NCBI RefSeq assembly: GCF_000060285.1
Contig: NC_008555.1
Coordinates: forward strand, 1,674,001-1,738,000
Reading direction: 5' to 3'
DNA: 64,000 bases
Origin: Listeria welshimeri serovar 6b str. SLCC5334
Lineage (GTDB): Bacteria; Bacillota; Bacilli; Lactobacillales; Listeriaceae
Of the stretch, positions 7,795 through 14,763 are shown piece after piece. Numbering within the stretch: position 1 is the stretch's first letter; the number at the start of each line of letters is the position of its first letter. Under the pieces are notes generated by a model, which was not told the origin of the DNA, searched no databases, and worked only from the letters and a program-made list of their open reading frames with translations. A program made the position numbers and the translations under genes.

Positions 7795-8289
7795 TTAGTA
7801 TTTTTTGTATGCTGCATCATAAGATTGTTTGTCATTAGTAGATAAAGTAGTTCTTGAAGTCCCATATGAATACATAATATCTACAGAAGTATTATGCGCT
7901 AAACGCAGACCGTGCCCTAGTTCATGAGTTGCTACATTTTGCTTGCCCGCATTATTTATTTTGTCCATATTCTTTTTATTAAATGTGATCTTACCGTTAC
8001 TGTATGTTGTTGCATTAATATTATTTGTAACAGAAACATCACTGCAGTAAACATCCGATTTATTTGTAGCTGAAGCTGGTCTAATAACTCCTTTTTTATA
8101 GGCATTCCAAGTATTTGCTCCATTTTTTACGAAAGACATATACTTTGAATTTCCGGAATAATCCATGTGTTTACTACTATCCACCAAATCCCAACTATTG
8201 ATTTTTGCTGCTGCACTTGCTTCTTGACCTGGTATTAACATAGTTCCTACACATGTAAATACTACTAACAATGCTAAAATTTTCTTCAT
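7795..8289 (-). CDS. Secreted matrixin-like metzincin protease (164 aa)
   Basis: Sec signal peptide (MKKILALL..., predicted cleavage after EASA, ~residue 27) and a small catalytic domain. The zinc motif is HELGHGLRLAH (HEXXHXXXXXH; three His ligands and Glu general base), followed by a Met-turn, VDIMYSY. The usual Gly after the second His (HEXXHXXGXXH) is replaced by Arg. At about 137 mature residues it is at the small end for matrixins/snapalysins. ATG 8289 is 7 nt after GGAG; an in-frame upstream ATG (8337) lacks an SD. It heads the unit with the two following genes. I recall a small secreted virulence-linked protein (Lmo1656) from about this position in L. monocytogenes; identity with this gene was not established. 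Confidence 0.82.
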   Translation of the reverse strand: MKKILALLVVFTCVGTMLIPGQEASAAAKINSWDLVDSSKHMDYSGNSKYMSFVKNGANTWNAYKKGVIRPASATNKSDVYCSDVSVTNNINATTYSNGKITFNKKNMDKINNAGKQNVATHELGHGLRLAHNTSVDIMYSYGTSRTTLSTNDKQSYDAAYKKY

Positions 8290-8395
8290 TTTTCCGCTCC
8301 TCTTTTTAATCCTTTTTTGATAAAAATTAAACTTCATCTTGCCTTTTAATCTTTTAAAACTAATTTTTTTGTGAGCATATAATTAATCCTAGAAA

Positions 8396-8593
8396 CTAGT
8401 CGAATTTAACATTCTTTTTGACTTGAATTAAATTTATTATCGCCAACAAAGTACCCATAAAACTTAAAAATGTTGCTATATAAAATGCTGGTTCTAGTAA
8501 AATAACTATCACTGCATAAAAATACTCTTTAGTAACATAATTTCCAAATTGAACATTCGCGCTGGTTAAGTGAGCAAAAGGAATAATATAAAA
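8396..8593 (-). pseudogene. Open frame without a start codon, possible gene remnant
   Basis: About 65 sense-like codons ending at TAG 8396, beginning right after an in-frame TAA. There is no ATG/GTG/TTG near the 5' end and no SD. The translation is plausibly membrane-like (two hydrophobic runs, C-terminal QVKKNVKFD). It directly follows the VanZ-like gene. It could be the decayed 3' end of a membrane protein gene, or chance. The rest of the 316-base gap 8290-8605 shows only a TATATG/TATGCT -10 candidate for the protease gene. Confidence 0.3.
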
Positions 8594-8605
8594 TTAACTT
8601 TATTC

Positions 8606-9112
8606 CTAAATATTGACTCCTTTTTTGGAATAAATAGCGAGCATTTTCTGGAAAAAGATCACTATTCCCGCTCCTATGAAAAAGCCAATATTATACAAGA
8701 TTAAATCAGCCAAATCAAAGACACCGACATGAAGAAATACTTGTAAAGCTTCAAATATAATGATAATAATTTCAAAAACAATCCATCTTTTTATAAAATT
8801 GTTCCATATAGGAATAAAAGTCAGCAAAAAATATAATGGCATGAAAATAATCATATTAATAAAGAATATTAACCAAGAAATCTGATTCATTTGCAAATCA
8901 TTAATAAAACTTATAAGGTTAAAATTAATCATTGTTTCTACATAAATGGCCCCATCCGGTCTTAATAATCCTAAAACCAAGACAAAAAAATACAGAAAAA
9001 GTAATAAATATCCATCCCATTTAGATTGAAAATTAAAGACCATTTTCAATAAAATATAAATTGCTAACAGCATAATAAAGAATGCTAAAATATTCTTATT
9101 TAAACTTTCCAT
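8606..9112 (-). CDS. VanZ-like membrane protein
   Basis: 168 residues with about five membrane helices. The segment FDLADLILYNIGFFIG near residue 132 matches the VanZ-family signature (D-x-x-D-x-x-x-N-x-x-G), and NFNLISFINDL matches the usual extracytoplasmic part. VanZ itself gives low-level teicoplanin resistance and relatives affect lipoglycopeptide or antimicrobial susceptibility; the substrate here is unknown. Its ATG overlaps the end of the preceding 48-aa ORF by 13 nt and has no SD of its own, so translation is probably coupled. Confidence 0.75.
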   Translation of the reverse strand: MESLNKNILAFFIMLLAIYILLKMVFNFQSKWDGYLLLFLYFFVLVLGLLRPDGAIYVETMINFNLISFINDLQMNQISWLIFFINMIIFMPLYFLLTFIPIWNNFIKRWIVFEIIIIIFEALQVFLHVGVFDLADLILYNIGFFIGAGIVIFFQKMLAIYSKKGVNI

Positions 9113-9246
9113 ATTGCCAAAATAAACTGGTAGTATATTAAAAAAAAAACTTTAAAAAACAATAGATAACTAATTCCAATACTTAAAAGAAATAAAATTG
9201 CTTTAGTACAAATAATCTTGTTTGTCCAAATATTTTTTTCTGCCAT
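9100..9246 (-). CDS. Small hydrophobic protein (48 aa)
   Basis: 48 residues, one or two membrane segments (~12-46). ATG 9246 lies 6 nt after AAGGAG, a good SD. It contains a T10 homopolymer (positions 9140-9149) within codons for Val-Phe-Phe-Leu; loss of one T would create an immediate stop. It overlaps the VanZ-like gene downstream. The upstream region is one copy of a duplicated intergenic segment. Function unknown. Confidence 0.5.
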   Translation of the reverse strand: MAEKNIWTNKIICTKAILFLLSIGISYLLFFKVFFLIYYQFILAIWKV

Positions 9247-9301
9247 GTAATGCTCCTTAGATGATATAAATAATGTCGTATACAAACTGTAACACGTATA
9301 T

Positions 9302-9645
9302 GAAATGTATAACCAAAAATGTAATGAAATGTCCGATTCTTGTCATGAACGACTTAAAAAGACCATTAACTCACTTCAAATCCACTCATTTTAGTTTCTT
9401 TTCATCTCTATAATACATTTAACAACTCAATATGAGTGTTTTCATGGTTTTTATGCATAATAAAACTCATTTGTCACAAAACGTTCACCTTTACCCTATC
9501 ATAATAATGAAATCACTCCTCATTTCAGAAGAATACGTGTGAATTGTCAGATTTAAAACGTATAAATATTCATTAAAACTGAATAAAATAATAAAAAAAC
9601 AACCTCACTATTTTAGTGAGATTATTTTTTAAAAACCCTCAGTTC
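9302..9645. repeat. Duplicated intergenic segment, copy A
   Basis: Diverged direct repeat of 10016-10245. Both copies share TATAACCAAAAATGTAATGA near one end, then CCGATTCTT(G/C)TCATGAACGA, and at the other end CATTAAAACTGAATAAAATA followed by a CTCACTA...TAGTGAG hairpin. Copy A carries about 100 extra bases in the middle (roughly 9475-9572). It fills most of the 405-base gap 9247-9651; no convincing ORF was found in it. On the minus strand the hairpin ends the upstream cassette and the other end lies upstream of the next. Confidence 0.8.
9603..9632 (-). terminator. Terminator after the peptide/two-helix protein cassette
   Basis: Minus strand: CTCACTAAAATAGTGAGGTTG followed by a T7 run. The same hairpin recurs at 10209-10229. 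Confidence 0.75.
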
Positions 9646-9651
9646 TTTTTT

Positions 9652-9825
9652 CTATTTTTCTTTCCCATTCAACCATTTACCTATAAAATATAGAACTATT
9701 GATAAAATTACTAATGAAATAAATCCTAGGTTTTTAGGAAGAATTTCTTTAATTACAATTAAGTAAGTCCATCCCAAAACTATTGTTGCTACTACAATAT
9801 ATTCGATAATTTTATTTATTTTCAT
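9652..9825 (-). CDS. Two-helix membrane protein coupled to the secreted peptide (57 aa)
   Basis: 57 residues with two membrane helices (~7-25 and ~33-51) and a basic C-terminus (KWLNGKEK). Its ATG overlaps the stop of the 44-aa peptide gene (TAATG) and no SD lies at the usual distance, so expression should depend on translation of that gene. A transcription terminator follows. The arrangement of secreted peptide plus tiny two-helix protein resembles bacteriocin/immunity or peptide/receptor pairs; this is inference from layout, as I recognise neither protein. Confidence 0.6.
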   Translation of the reverse strand: MKINKIIEYIVVATIVLGWTYLIVIKEILPKNLGFISLVILSIVLYFIGKWLNGKEK

Positions 9826-9959
9826 TATTGGCGCCACACACCCGAAACAATATACTGAGGTCCAAATGGAATACTAACTCTTGTTATTCTCACCGCATAG
9901 CCATGTTTAGCACTAGTGCCTAAAACGCCAATAATTAAAAATGTTATAATTTTTTTCAT
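9825..9959 (-). CDS. 44-residue precursor of a small secreted peptide
   Basis: ATG 9959 lies 7 nt after AAGGAG. The product starts MKKIITFLIIGVLGTS, a compact Sec signal peptide, with a likely signal-peptidase site after GYA (residue ~22). That leaves a mature peptide of about 22 residues that is Arg-rich and aromatic (VRITRVSIPFGPQY... ending VWRQ), with no Cys. There is no lipobox and no double-glycine leader. The stop overlaps the start of a two-helix membrane protein gene. Candidate roles are a Sec-exported bacteriocin or a signalling peptide; neither is proven and I do not recognise the sequence. Confidence 0.6.
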   Translation of the reverse strand: MKKIITFLIIGVLGTSAKHGYAVRITRVSIPFGPQYIVSGVWRQ

Positions 9960-10015
9960 TTTCATTCTCCTTTTTGTTTTTATTTTTGATATAAACTTAC
10001 TGTAGCATAAAATAG

Positions 10016-10245
10016 GATTGTATAACCAAAAATGTAATGAAATTTCCGATTCTTCTCATGAACGATTTAAAATAACCTTTAACTTGCTTCGAAATCACTC
10101 ATTTCAGCTTATCTTCTTTACTATTCCATTATTAGCAGCTCAATATCAATCCTTTCTTTTTTATGCACTAATAATTTCATTAAAACTGAATAAAATAATA
10201 AAAAAAACAACCTCACTAATTTAGTGAGATTATTTTTTAAAAACT
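10016..10245. repeat. Duplicated intergenic segment, copy B
   Basis: Second copy of the segment described at 9302-9645, without the central ~100-base insertion. It lies between the 79-aa membrane protein gene and the secreted-peptide gene, ending in the same hairpin. No convincing ORF on either strand; an open frame across it on the plus strand is not supported by an SD. Confidence 0.8.
10209..10229 (-). terminator. Terminator after the 79-aa membrane protein gene
   Basis: Minus strand: CTCACTAAATTAGTGAG, then GTTG and a T8 run. Confidence 0.75.
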
Positions 10246-10476
10246 AACTAGAATACTAACAAGCATAAGTAATACACCAACTACAAAAATAGAAAAAAAG
10301 CCAAACCATTTTGATTTATATGTAACAATTGCAGAAACAAGGTATGATATTAAAAGAGCAAACTGTATCCATAGTGGGGAGTCAATTCCTTCTTTCGTTT
10401 TAAACATGGTCCACATATTATTGAATAAAAAAAGAATAAATGAGGCTATTAAAATAATCTTGATGAATTTTTTCAT
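10237..10476 (-). CDS. Small three-helix membrane protein (79 aa)
   Basis: 79 residues with three hydrophobic segments (~5-20, ~37-51, ~58-78). ATG 10476 follows AAAGGAG with ~7-nt spacing; the longer upstream frame overlaps the lipoprotein gene and is not preferred. The gap to the upstream lipoprotein gene is 19 nt, so they form an operon, ending at a hairpin terminator. It repeats the pattern of the 7167/6904 pair: an exported protein of one family followed by a tiny membrane protein. Function unknown. Confidence 0.6.
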   Translation of the reverse strand: MKKFIKIILIASFILFLFNNMWTMFKTKEGIDSPLWIQFALLISYLVSAIVTYKSKWFGFFSIFVVGVLLMLVSILVSF

Positions 10477-10495
10477 GCTGTTCTCCTTTTGTGGT

Positions 10496-11044
10496 TTAAT
10501 ATTGTTGTAGTACTTCTGAATAAATTTTTGTGTAAGTATCATTCAATGTATTTTCTTCAGACAATTCGCTTTCCGATACTTTTTTAAGTGGGAATTTACT
10601 TAATGGACCGTTAGCAAAAAAATATTCACCTTCTGATTTATCTTTATTCAAAAATAAAATATATTCTTTGCCATTCTCCATCCTTTTATAGTCACTTCCA
10701 TTGTTGCGATCTATATTTGAATCACTAACATTATCTTCTGACAATTGTATCGTTTCGGCTTTATTTAGTCCAATCTCATCTTTAACCACTTTGTTTATTT
10801 CCAGTTTACTCATTGTGCTTAAATCAGTTGAAGATTCTTTTTCAGAAATTTTGGTAGCAATAATTATAAGCGAGGACATTTCATTTAACTGTTTCAAATC
10901 TTCCCCTAAATACGCATATTTAGGTTGTGGACTGCTTGTGACTAAAACTTCTTGTGTTTTATTTTCTTTTACTTCCTTATTATTTGAACACGCAGCAAGT
11001 AGGGTAACACTAAGCAAACCAAAAATAATAATTTTAATTTTCAT
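10496..11044 (-). CDS. Lipoprotein related to the 203-aa exported protein
   Basis: 182 residues with a lipoprotein signal ending LLAAC (Cys ~20), then a Glu/Lys-rich linker and an acidic domain. The stretch SSLIIIATKISEKES followed by KLEINKVVKDEIG parallels the domain of the protein at 7167-7778, indicating shared ancestry by eye. ATG 11044 is preceded by GGGAGAAG. A TATACT -10 candidate lies at 11089-11094 on the minus strand, close to a TACTTTTAAAGTA palindrome. The gene precedes a 79-aa membrane protein gene. Function unknown. Confidence 0.7.
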   Translation of the reverse strand: MKIKIIIFGLLSVTLLAACSNNKEVKENKTQEVLVTSSPQPKYAYLGEDLKQLNEMSSLIIIATKISEKESSTDLSTMSKLEINKVVKDEIGLNKAETIQLSEDNVSDSNIDRNNGSDYKRMENGKEYILFLNKDKSEGEYFFANGPLSKFPLKKVSESELSEENTLNDTYTKIYSEVLQQY

Positions 11045-11234
11045 ATCTTCTTCTCCCGTCATATCATGATGTTAATTTCCTACTTTTAAAGTATATCAAA
11101 AATTAATTATAAGTAAAAATATTTCCTTATTATTTTTTGAAGTCTCAATCTAACAAGATAGGATCGCCCTATTTTTCAAAATGATCTTAACACGATTTCT
11201 TCCGACCATACATATTCAAAAATTAAAATAAGCA

Positions 11235-11269
11235 AAAACCCTGTATATCCTAAGAAAATACAGGGTTTT
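11235..11269. terminator. Terminator of the rpsB-tsf operon
   Basis: Inverted repeat AAAACCCTGTAT...ATACAGGGTTTT with T/A runs on both sides. Between it and the lipoprotein start (11045-11234) only a promoter candidate was seen. Confidence 0.9.
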
Positions 11270-11288
11270 AATATCATATAAAATGATT

Positions 11289-12173
11289 TTATTTTTTCAC
11301 TTGGCTCATAACTTCTTCAACAAAGTTATCTTCTTTTTTCTCGATTCCTTCGCCTACTTCAAAACGTACGAATGATACTACTTTACCACCGCTTTGTTTT
11401 ACGTATTCGCCTACTGTGATGTCTGGGTTTTTAACGAAAGGTTGGTCTTCTAAGGAAATTTCGCTTAGGTATTTTTTCAAACGGCCTTCTACCATTTTTT
11501 CAACGATATTAGCTGGTTTGCCTTCGTTTAATGCTTGTTGCGTTAATACTTCTTTTTCGTGTGCTACTTCTTCTGAAGAAACATCATCACGAGAAATGTA
11601 TTTAGGGTTAATTGCAGCGATGTGCATTGCAACATCTTTAGCAACAGTAGTATCAGTAGTTCCTTCAAGAAGTGTAAGAACACCAATACGTCCGTTCATG
11701 TGGATGTATTCACCGAAAGCAGAGTTGTCTGCTTTTTCTTTTACTTCAAAACGACGAAGGGAAATGTTTTCACCGATTTTTGTAATTGCTTCTGTAATGT
11801 AATCTTGTACAGATTGGCCATTAGGCATTTCTGTTTTAAGTGCATCTTCTAAACTATCAGGACGAACTGCAAGAATTTGTTTAGCTAAAGCATCAACTAA
11901 TTGTTGGAAGTTATCGTTTTTAGCAACGAAATCTGTTTCAGCATTTACTTCAAGTACTACAGCATGTTTTTCATTGCTGATTACATGAGTCATACCTTCA
12001 GAAGCTACACGATCAGATTTTTTCGCTGCTTTAGCGATTCCTTTTTCACGAAGATAATCAATTGCTTTTTCCATATCTCCTTCTGTTTCTACAAGCGCTT
12101 TTTTACAATCCATCATACCAGCACCAGTTTTTTCACGTAATTCTTTTACCATTTGAGCTGTAATATTAGCCAT
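11289..12173 (-). CDS. tsf: Elongation factor Ts
   Basis: 294 residues, normal for EF-Ts, the nucleotide-exchange factor of EF-Tu. The N-terminal UBA-like module contains [19 protein letters not shown] (residues ~9-27). The EF-Tu contact segment [10 protein letters not shown] is at ~80-89, followed by the two dimerisation-type subdomains. The start has a GGAGGG SD at about 8 nt. It is the second gene of the conserved rpsB-tsf operon, with an intercistronic hairpin that may lower tsf relative to rpsB. Confidence 0.98.
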
Positions 12174-12203
12174 TTATTTTCCCTCCAATTTTTCTCTTTA
12201 AAA

Positions 12204-12233
12204 AAGGTGATAAGAATAGTGCCTTATCACCTT
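12204..12233 (-). terminator. Intercistronic terminator/attenuator, rpsB-tsf
   Basis: Minus strand: AAGGTGATAAG, 8-nt loop, CTTATCACCTT, then a T run. An 11-bp perfect stem inside an operon, so read-through is probably partial. Confidence 0.8.
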
Positions 12234-12252
12234 GAAAGTTTCAAATAAAATC

Positions 12253-13002
12253 TTATGCTTCAGTAGTTTCTTCTGCAGCTTTTTCTTCTACAGGAGCAAC
12301 TTCCGCTTCCGTTAACTCTTCCCCTTGGTTCACTTCGATGATAGCGTCAGCCATTTTAGCAGTTAAAAGTTTAACCGCACGGATAGCATCATCATTTGCA
12401 GGGATTACGTAGTCGATTTCATCCGGATCACAGTTTGTATCAACAATACCGATGATAGGAATATGAAGTTTACGAGCTTCTGCAACCGCAATACGTTCTT
12501 TGCGTGGGTCAACGATGAATAGTGCATCAGGAAGACCTTTCATGTCTTTGATTCCGCCTAAGAAGCGTTCTAGTTTTTCTTGTTCTTTTTTAAGAAGGAC
12601 AACTTCTTTTTTAGGAAGGACTTCAAAAGTTCCATCAGCTTCCATTTTTTCGATTTTTTTAAGGTGTTGAATACGTTTTTGAATAGTTTCAAAGTTAGTT
12701 AAAGTACCACCTAACCAACGATGATTCACGAAATATTGTCCAGAACGGATAGCTTCGTCGCGAACGGATTCTTGAGCTTGCTTTTTAGTTCCTACAAACA
12801 GGATAGTTCCGTTGTCGCTAGCTACTTCACGCATGAAGTTGAAAGCTTCGTCTACTTTTTTCACTGTTTTTTGTAGGTCAATGATATAAATACCATTTCT
12901 TTCTGTGAAGATATATTTCTTCATTTTTGGGTTCCAACGGCGTGTTTGGTGACCGAAGTGAACTCCTGCTTCGAGTAATTGTTTCATTGAAATAACAGGC
13001 AT
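12253..13002 (-). CDS. rpsB: 30S ribosomal protein S2
   Basis: 249 residues beginning [20 protein letters not shown], the family signature. The conserved [30 protein letters not shown] region lies mid-protein, and there is a Glu-rich C-terminal tail ([11 protein letters not shown]). It is a component of the small subunit, near the decoding face, and helps recruit S1 where present. SD AGGAGGG. A long 5' leader with a hairpin suggests autogenous control as known for S2 in other bacteria. Confidence 0.98.
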
Positions 13003-13142
13003 TGTGTTATTCCCTCCTATTGGTTTATTTTTTGCGGATAACCGCCCTCCGCATGGATCAACCAGCTGAAAAACTTGAACAAATAAGTATCAAGCACCTT
13101 CTCAGTCTGTCACCGTGCGTGTGTGATTTAACACCGTTTCCT
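13003..13142 (-). promoter_or_regulatory. rpsB 5' leader (probable autoregulatory RNA)
   Basis: About 130 nt between promoter and start codon, with a GCGGA/TCCGC hairpin just upstream of the SD and GC-rich elements that stand out from the AT-rich surroundings. Autoregulation by S2 is known in other bacteria; assignment here is by position and structure only. Confidence 0.5.
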
Positions 13143-13171
13143 AATATACCATAAAAACGAGAAATATGCAA
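13143..13171 (-). promoter_or_regulatory. rpsB-tsf promoter
   Basis: Minus strand: TTGCAT, 17-nt spacer, TATATT. Confidence 0.8.
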
Positions 13172-13247
13172 CCATCGTTTTACTTCAAATACTCTTTCTC
13201 TTCTGATTTTTAACATTTTATATTTGCTTTTATTTTGTAAATTAGTA

Positions 13248-13286
13248 AAAGCGCATTAAAATAATAAATTCATTTTAATGCGCTTT
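13248..13286 (-). terminator. Terminator of the murQ-murP operon
   Basis: AAAGCGCATTAAAAT and its complement around a 9-nt loop, 17 bases past the murP stop. Confidence 0.85.
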
Positions 13287-13302
13287 GATTAGTCAACTTA
13301 GT

Positions 13303-14751
13303 TTATAATTCCACATTTTGCATAGCATCTTTTGGCGTACCAAAGAAATACGTTAAGATAAATCCGCCTAGATATGCAGCTACTAGACCAATGATATATC
13401 CCAACCATTCATTGTTAGCGATTAATGGAACAAGCGCTACCCCAGAAGGTCCAATGGCAATCGAACCAATGTTTCCGAAGAATCCAATCACTGCGCCCCC
13501 AATACCACCACCAAGACAAGCAGTTAGAAAGGGTCTACCAAGTGGAATGGTAACTCCATAAATTAATGGCTCGCCAATTCCTAAAATACCTACTGGAAGC
13601 CCACCTTTAATCATGTTAACAAGTGGTTTATTTTTACGACAACGAACCCAAAGAGCGATGGATGCACCGACTTGTCCACCACCTGCCATTGCTAAAATCG
13701 GTAATAATATTGTATAACCACTTTGGGCAATCATTTCTACATGAATTGGTGTTAAAACTTGATGTAAACCAAACATGACCATTGGTAAGAATAATGTACC
13801 AAGAACAAATCCGGCAAAAACACCGCCAACTTCGATAACCCAGTTGATTCCGTTCACTAATCCATCAGAAACAAGTCCGGCGAATGGCATGATTAAGAAA
13901 ATAGTTACTACACCAATAATGAGTAGCACCAATGTGGGAGTGAAAATGATATCTATCGCATTCGGAATTATTTTACGCAAGTTTTTCTCGAGCACACACA
14001 TTAACCACACAGCTAAAAGGACACCAATGATCCCGCCTTGCCTAGCTAAAATAGGATCCCCAGTAAAAATGTTGGTGATTGTATGTCCTTCAAGTAAACC
14101 TGAAAGCATTGTTATGCCGGCTATACCTCCACCTAATACTGGTGTTCCTCCAAATTCATTGGCTGCATTAATACCAACATAAATTGCTAAGAAGTCAAAT
14201 ATACCTTTGTTAATAACCCCAAGGATATCGACATATTGCGTCCAAACGGCTGGGTCCAGATTGCCAGCTGTTATATTATTAGTGATAATTGCAGCAATAC
14301 CAGCAATTAATCCAGCCCCAACAAAACCTGGGATAAGTGGAACAAAAATATTAGAAATAGATTTTAATAGTCTTTTAAATCCTGATGAATTATTTTGTTT
14401 TGCTTTAAGTTCTGCTTTTGTTTTAGATGCTTTTTCTTCTACTAATTCTTTTCCGGATTTAGGATTACTATCCAGATTTTCAGGAATTGTTTCTCCAATT
14501 TTCACGCCCGCCATATCTGCCATTGCTGTTGCTACTTTATTAACAACACCAGGGCCTACTATAATTTGTAAAGTATCATCTTCTACTACTCCAATAACAC
14601 CAGGAACTTTTTTTAATTCTTCAATATTTACAAGTTCACTGTTAATAATACCAAGTCTTACCCTTGTCATACAATGAGCGATTCTAGAAACATTGCCCAT
14701 TCCACCTACATGAATAAATATCTGTTTTCCGATTTCTGCTTCTTTCGTCAT
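13303..14751 (-). CDS. murP: PTS system N-acetylmuramic acid-specific EIIBC component (MurP-like)
   Basis: 482 residues. The N-terminal EIIB domain (~1-85) has the phosphorylated Cys27 in AHCMTRVRLG. A charged linker (~90-120) leads to an EIIC membrane domain with about ten helices, including the motif GIGEPLIYGVTIPLGRPF. There is no EIIA domain, so an EIIA from another system would donate phosphate, as for E. coli MurP. It imports and phosphorylates MurNAc (or a related glucosaminide) at the membrane. The gene lies 12 nt downstream of murQ, which is what points to MurNAc rather than another glucose-family sugar. Specificity is inferred from context. Confidence 0.85.
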   Translation of the reverse strand: MTKEAEIGKQIFIHVGGMGNVSRIAHCMTRVRLGIINSELVNIEELKKVPGVIGVVEDDTLQIIVGPGVVNKVATAMADMAGVKIGETIPENLDSNPKSGKELVEEKASKTKAELKAKQNNSSGFKRLLKSISNIFVPLIPGFVGAGLIAGIAAIITNNITAGNLDPAVWTQYVDILGVINKGIFDFLAIYVGINAANEFGGTPVLGGGIAGITMLSGLLEGHTITNIFTGDPILARQGGIIGVLLAVWLMCVLEKNLRKIIPNAIDIIFTPTLVLLIIGVVTIFLIMPFAGLVSDGLVNGINWVIEVGGVFAGFVLGTLFLPMVMFGLHQVLTPIHVEMIAQSGYTILLPILAMAGGGQVGASIALWVRCRKNKPLVNMIKGGLPVGILGIGEPLIYGVTIPLGRPFLTACLGGGIGGAVIGFFGNIGSIAIGPSGVALVPLIANNEWLGYIIGLVAAYLGGFILTYFFGTPKDAMQNVEL

Positions 14752-14763
14752 TATTCCAGCCCC

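Noticed and set aside
9480-9520. Eight-codon ORF with an AAAGGTG SD in copy A of the duplicated segment
   Set aside because: Too short, not present in copy B, and no context for a leader peptide.
10018-10224. 68-codon open frame on the plus strand
   Set aside because: It runs through the duplicated intergenic segment and its hairpin, has no SD, and the matching copy at 9302 is broken in that frame.
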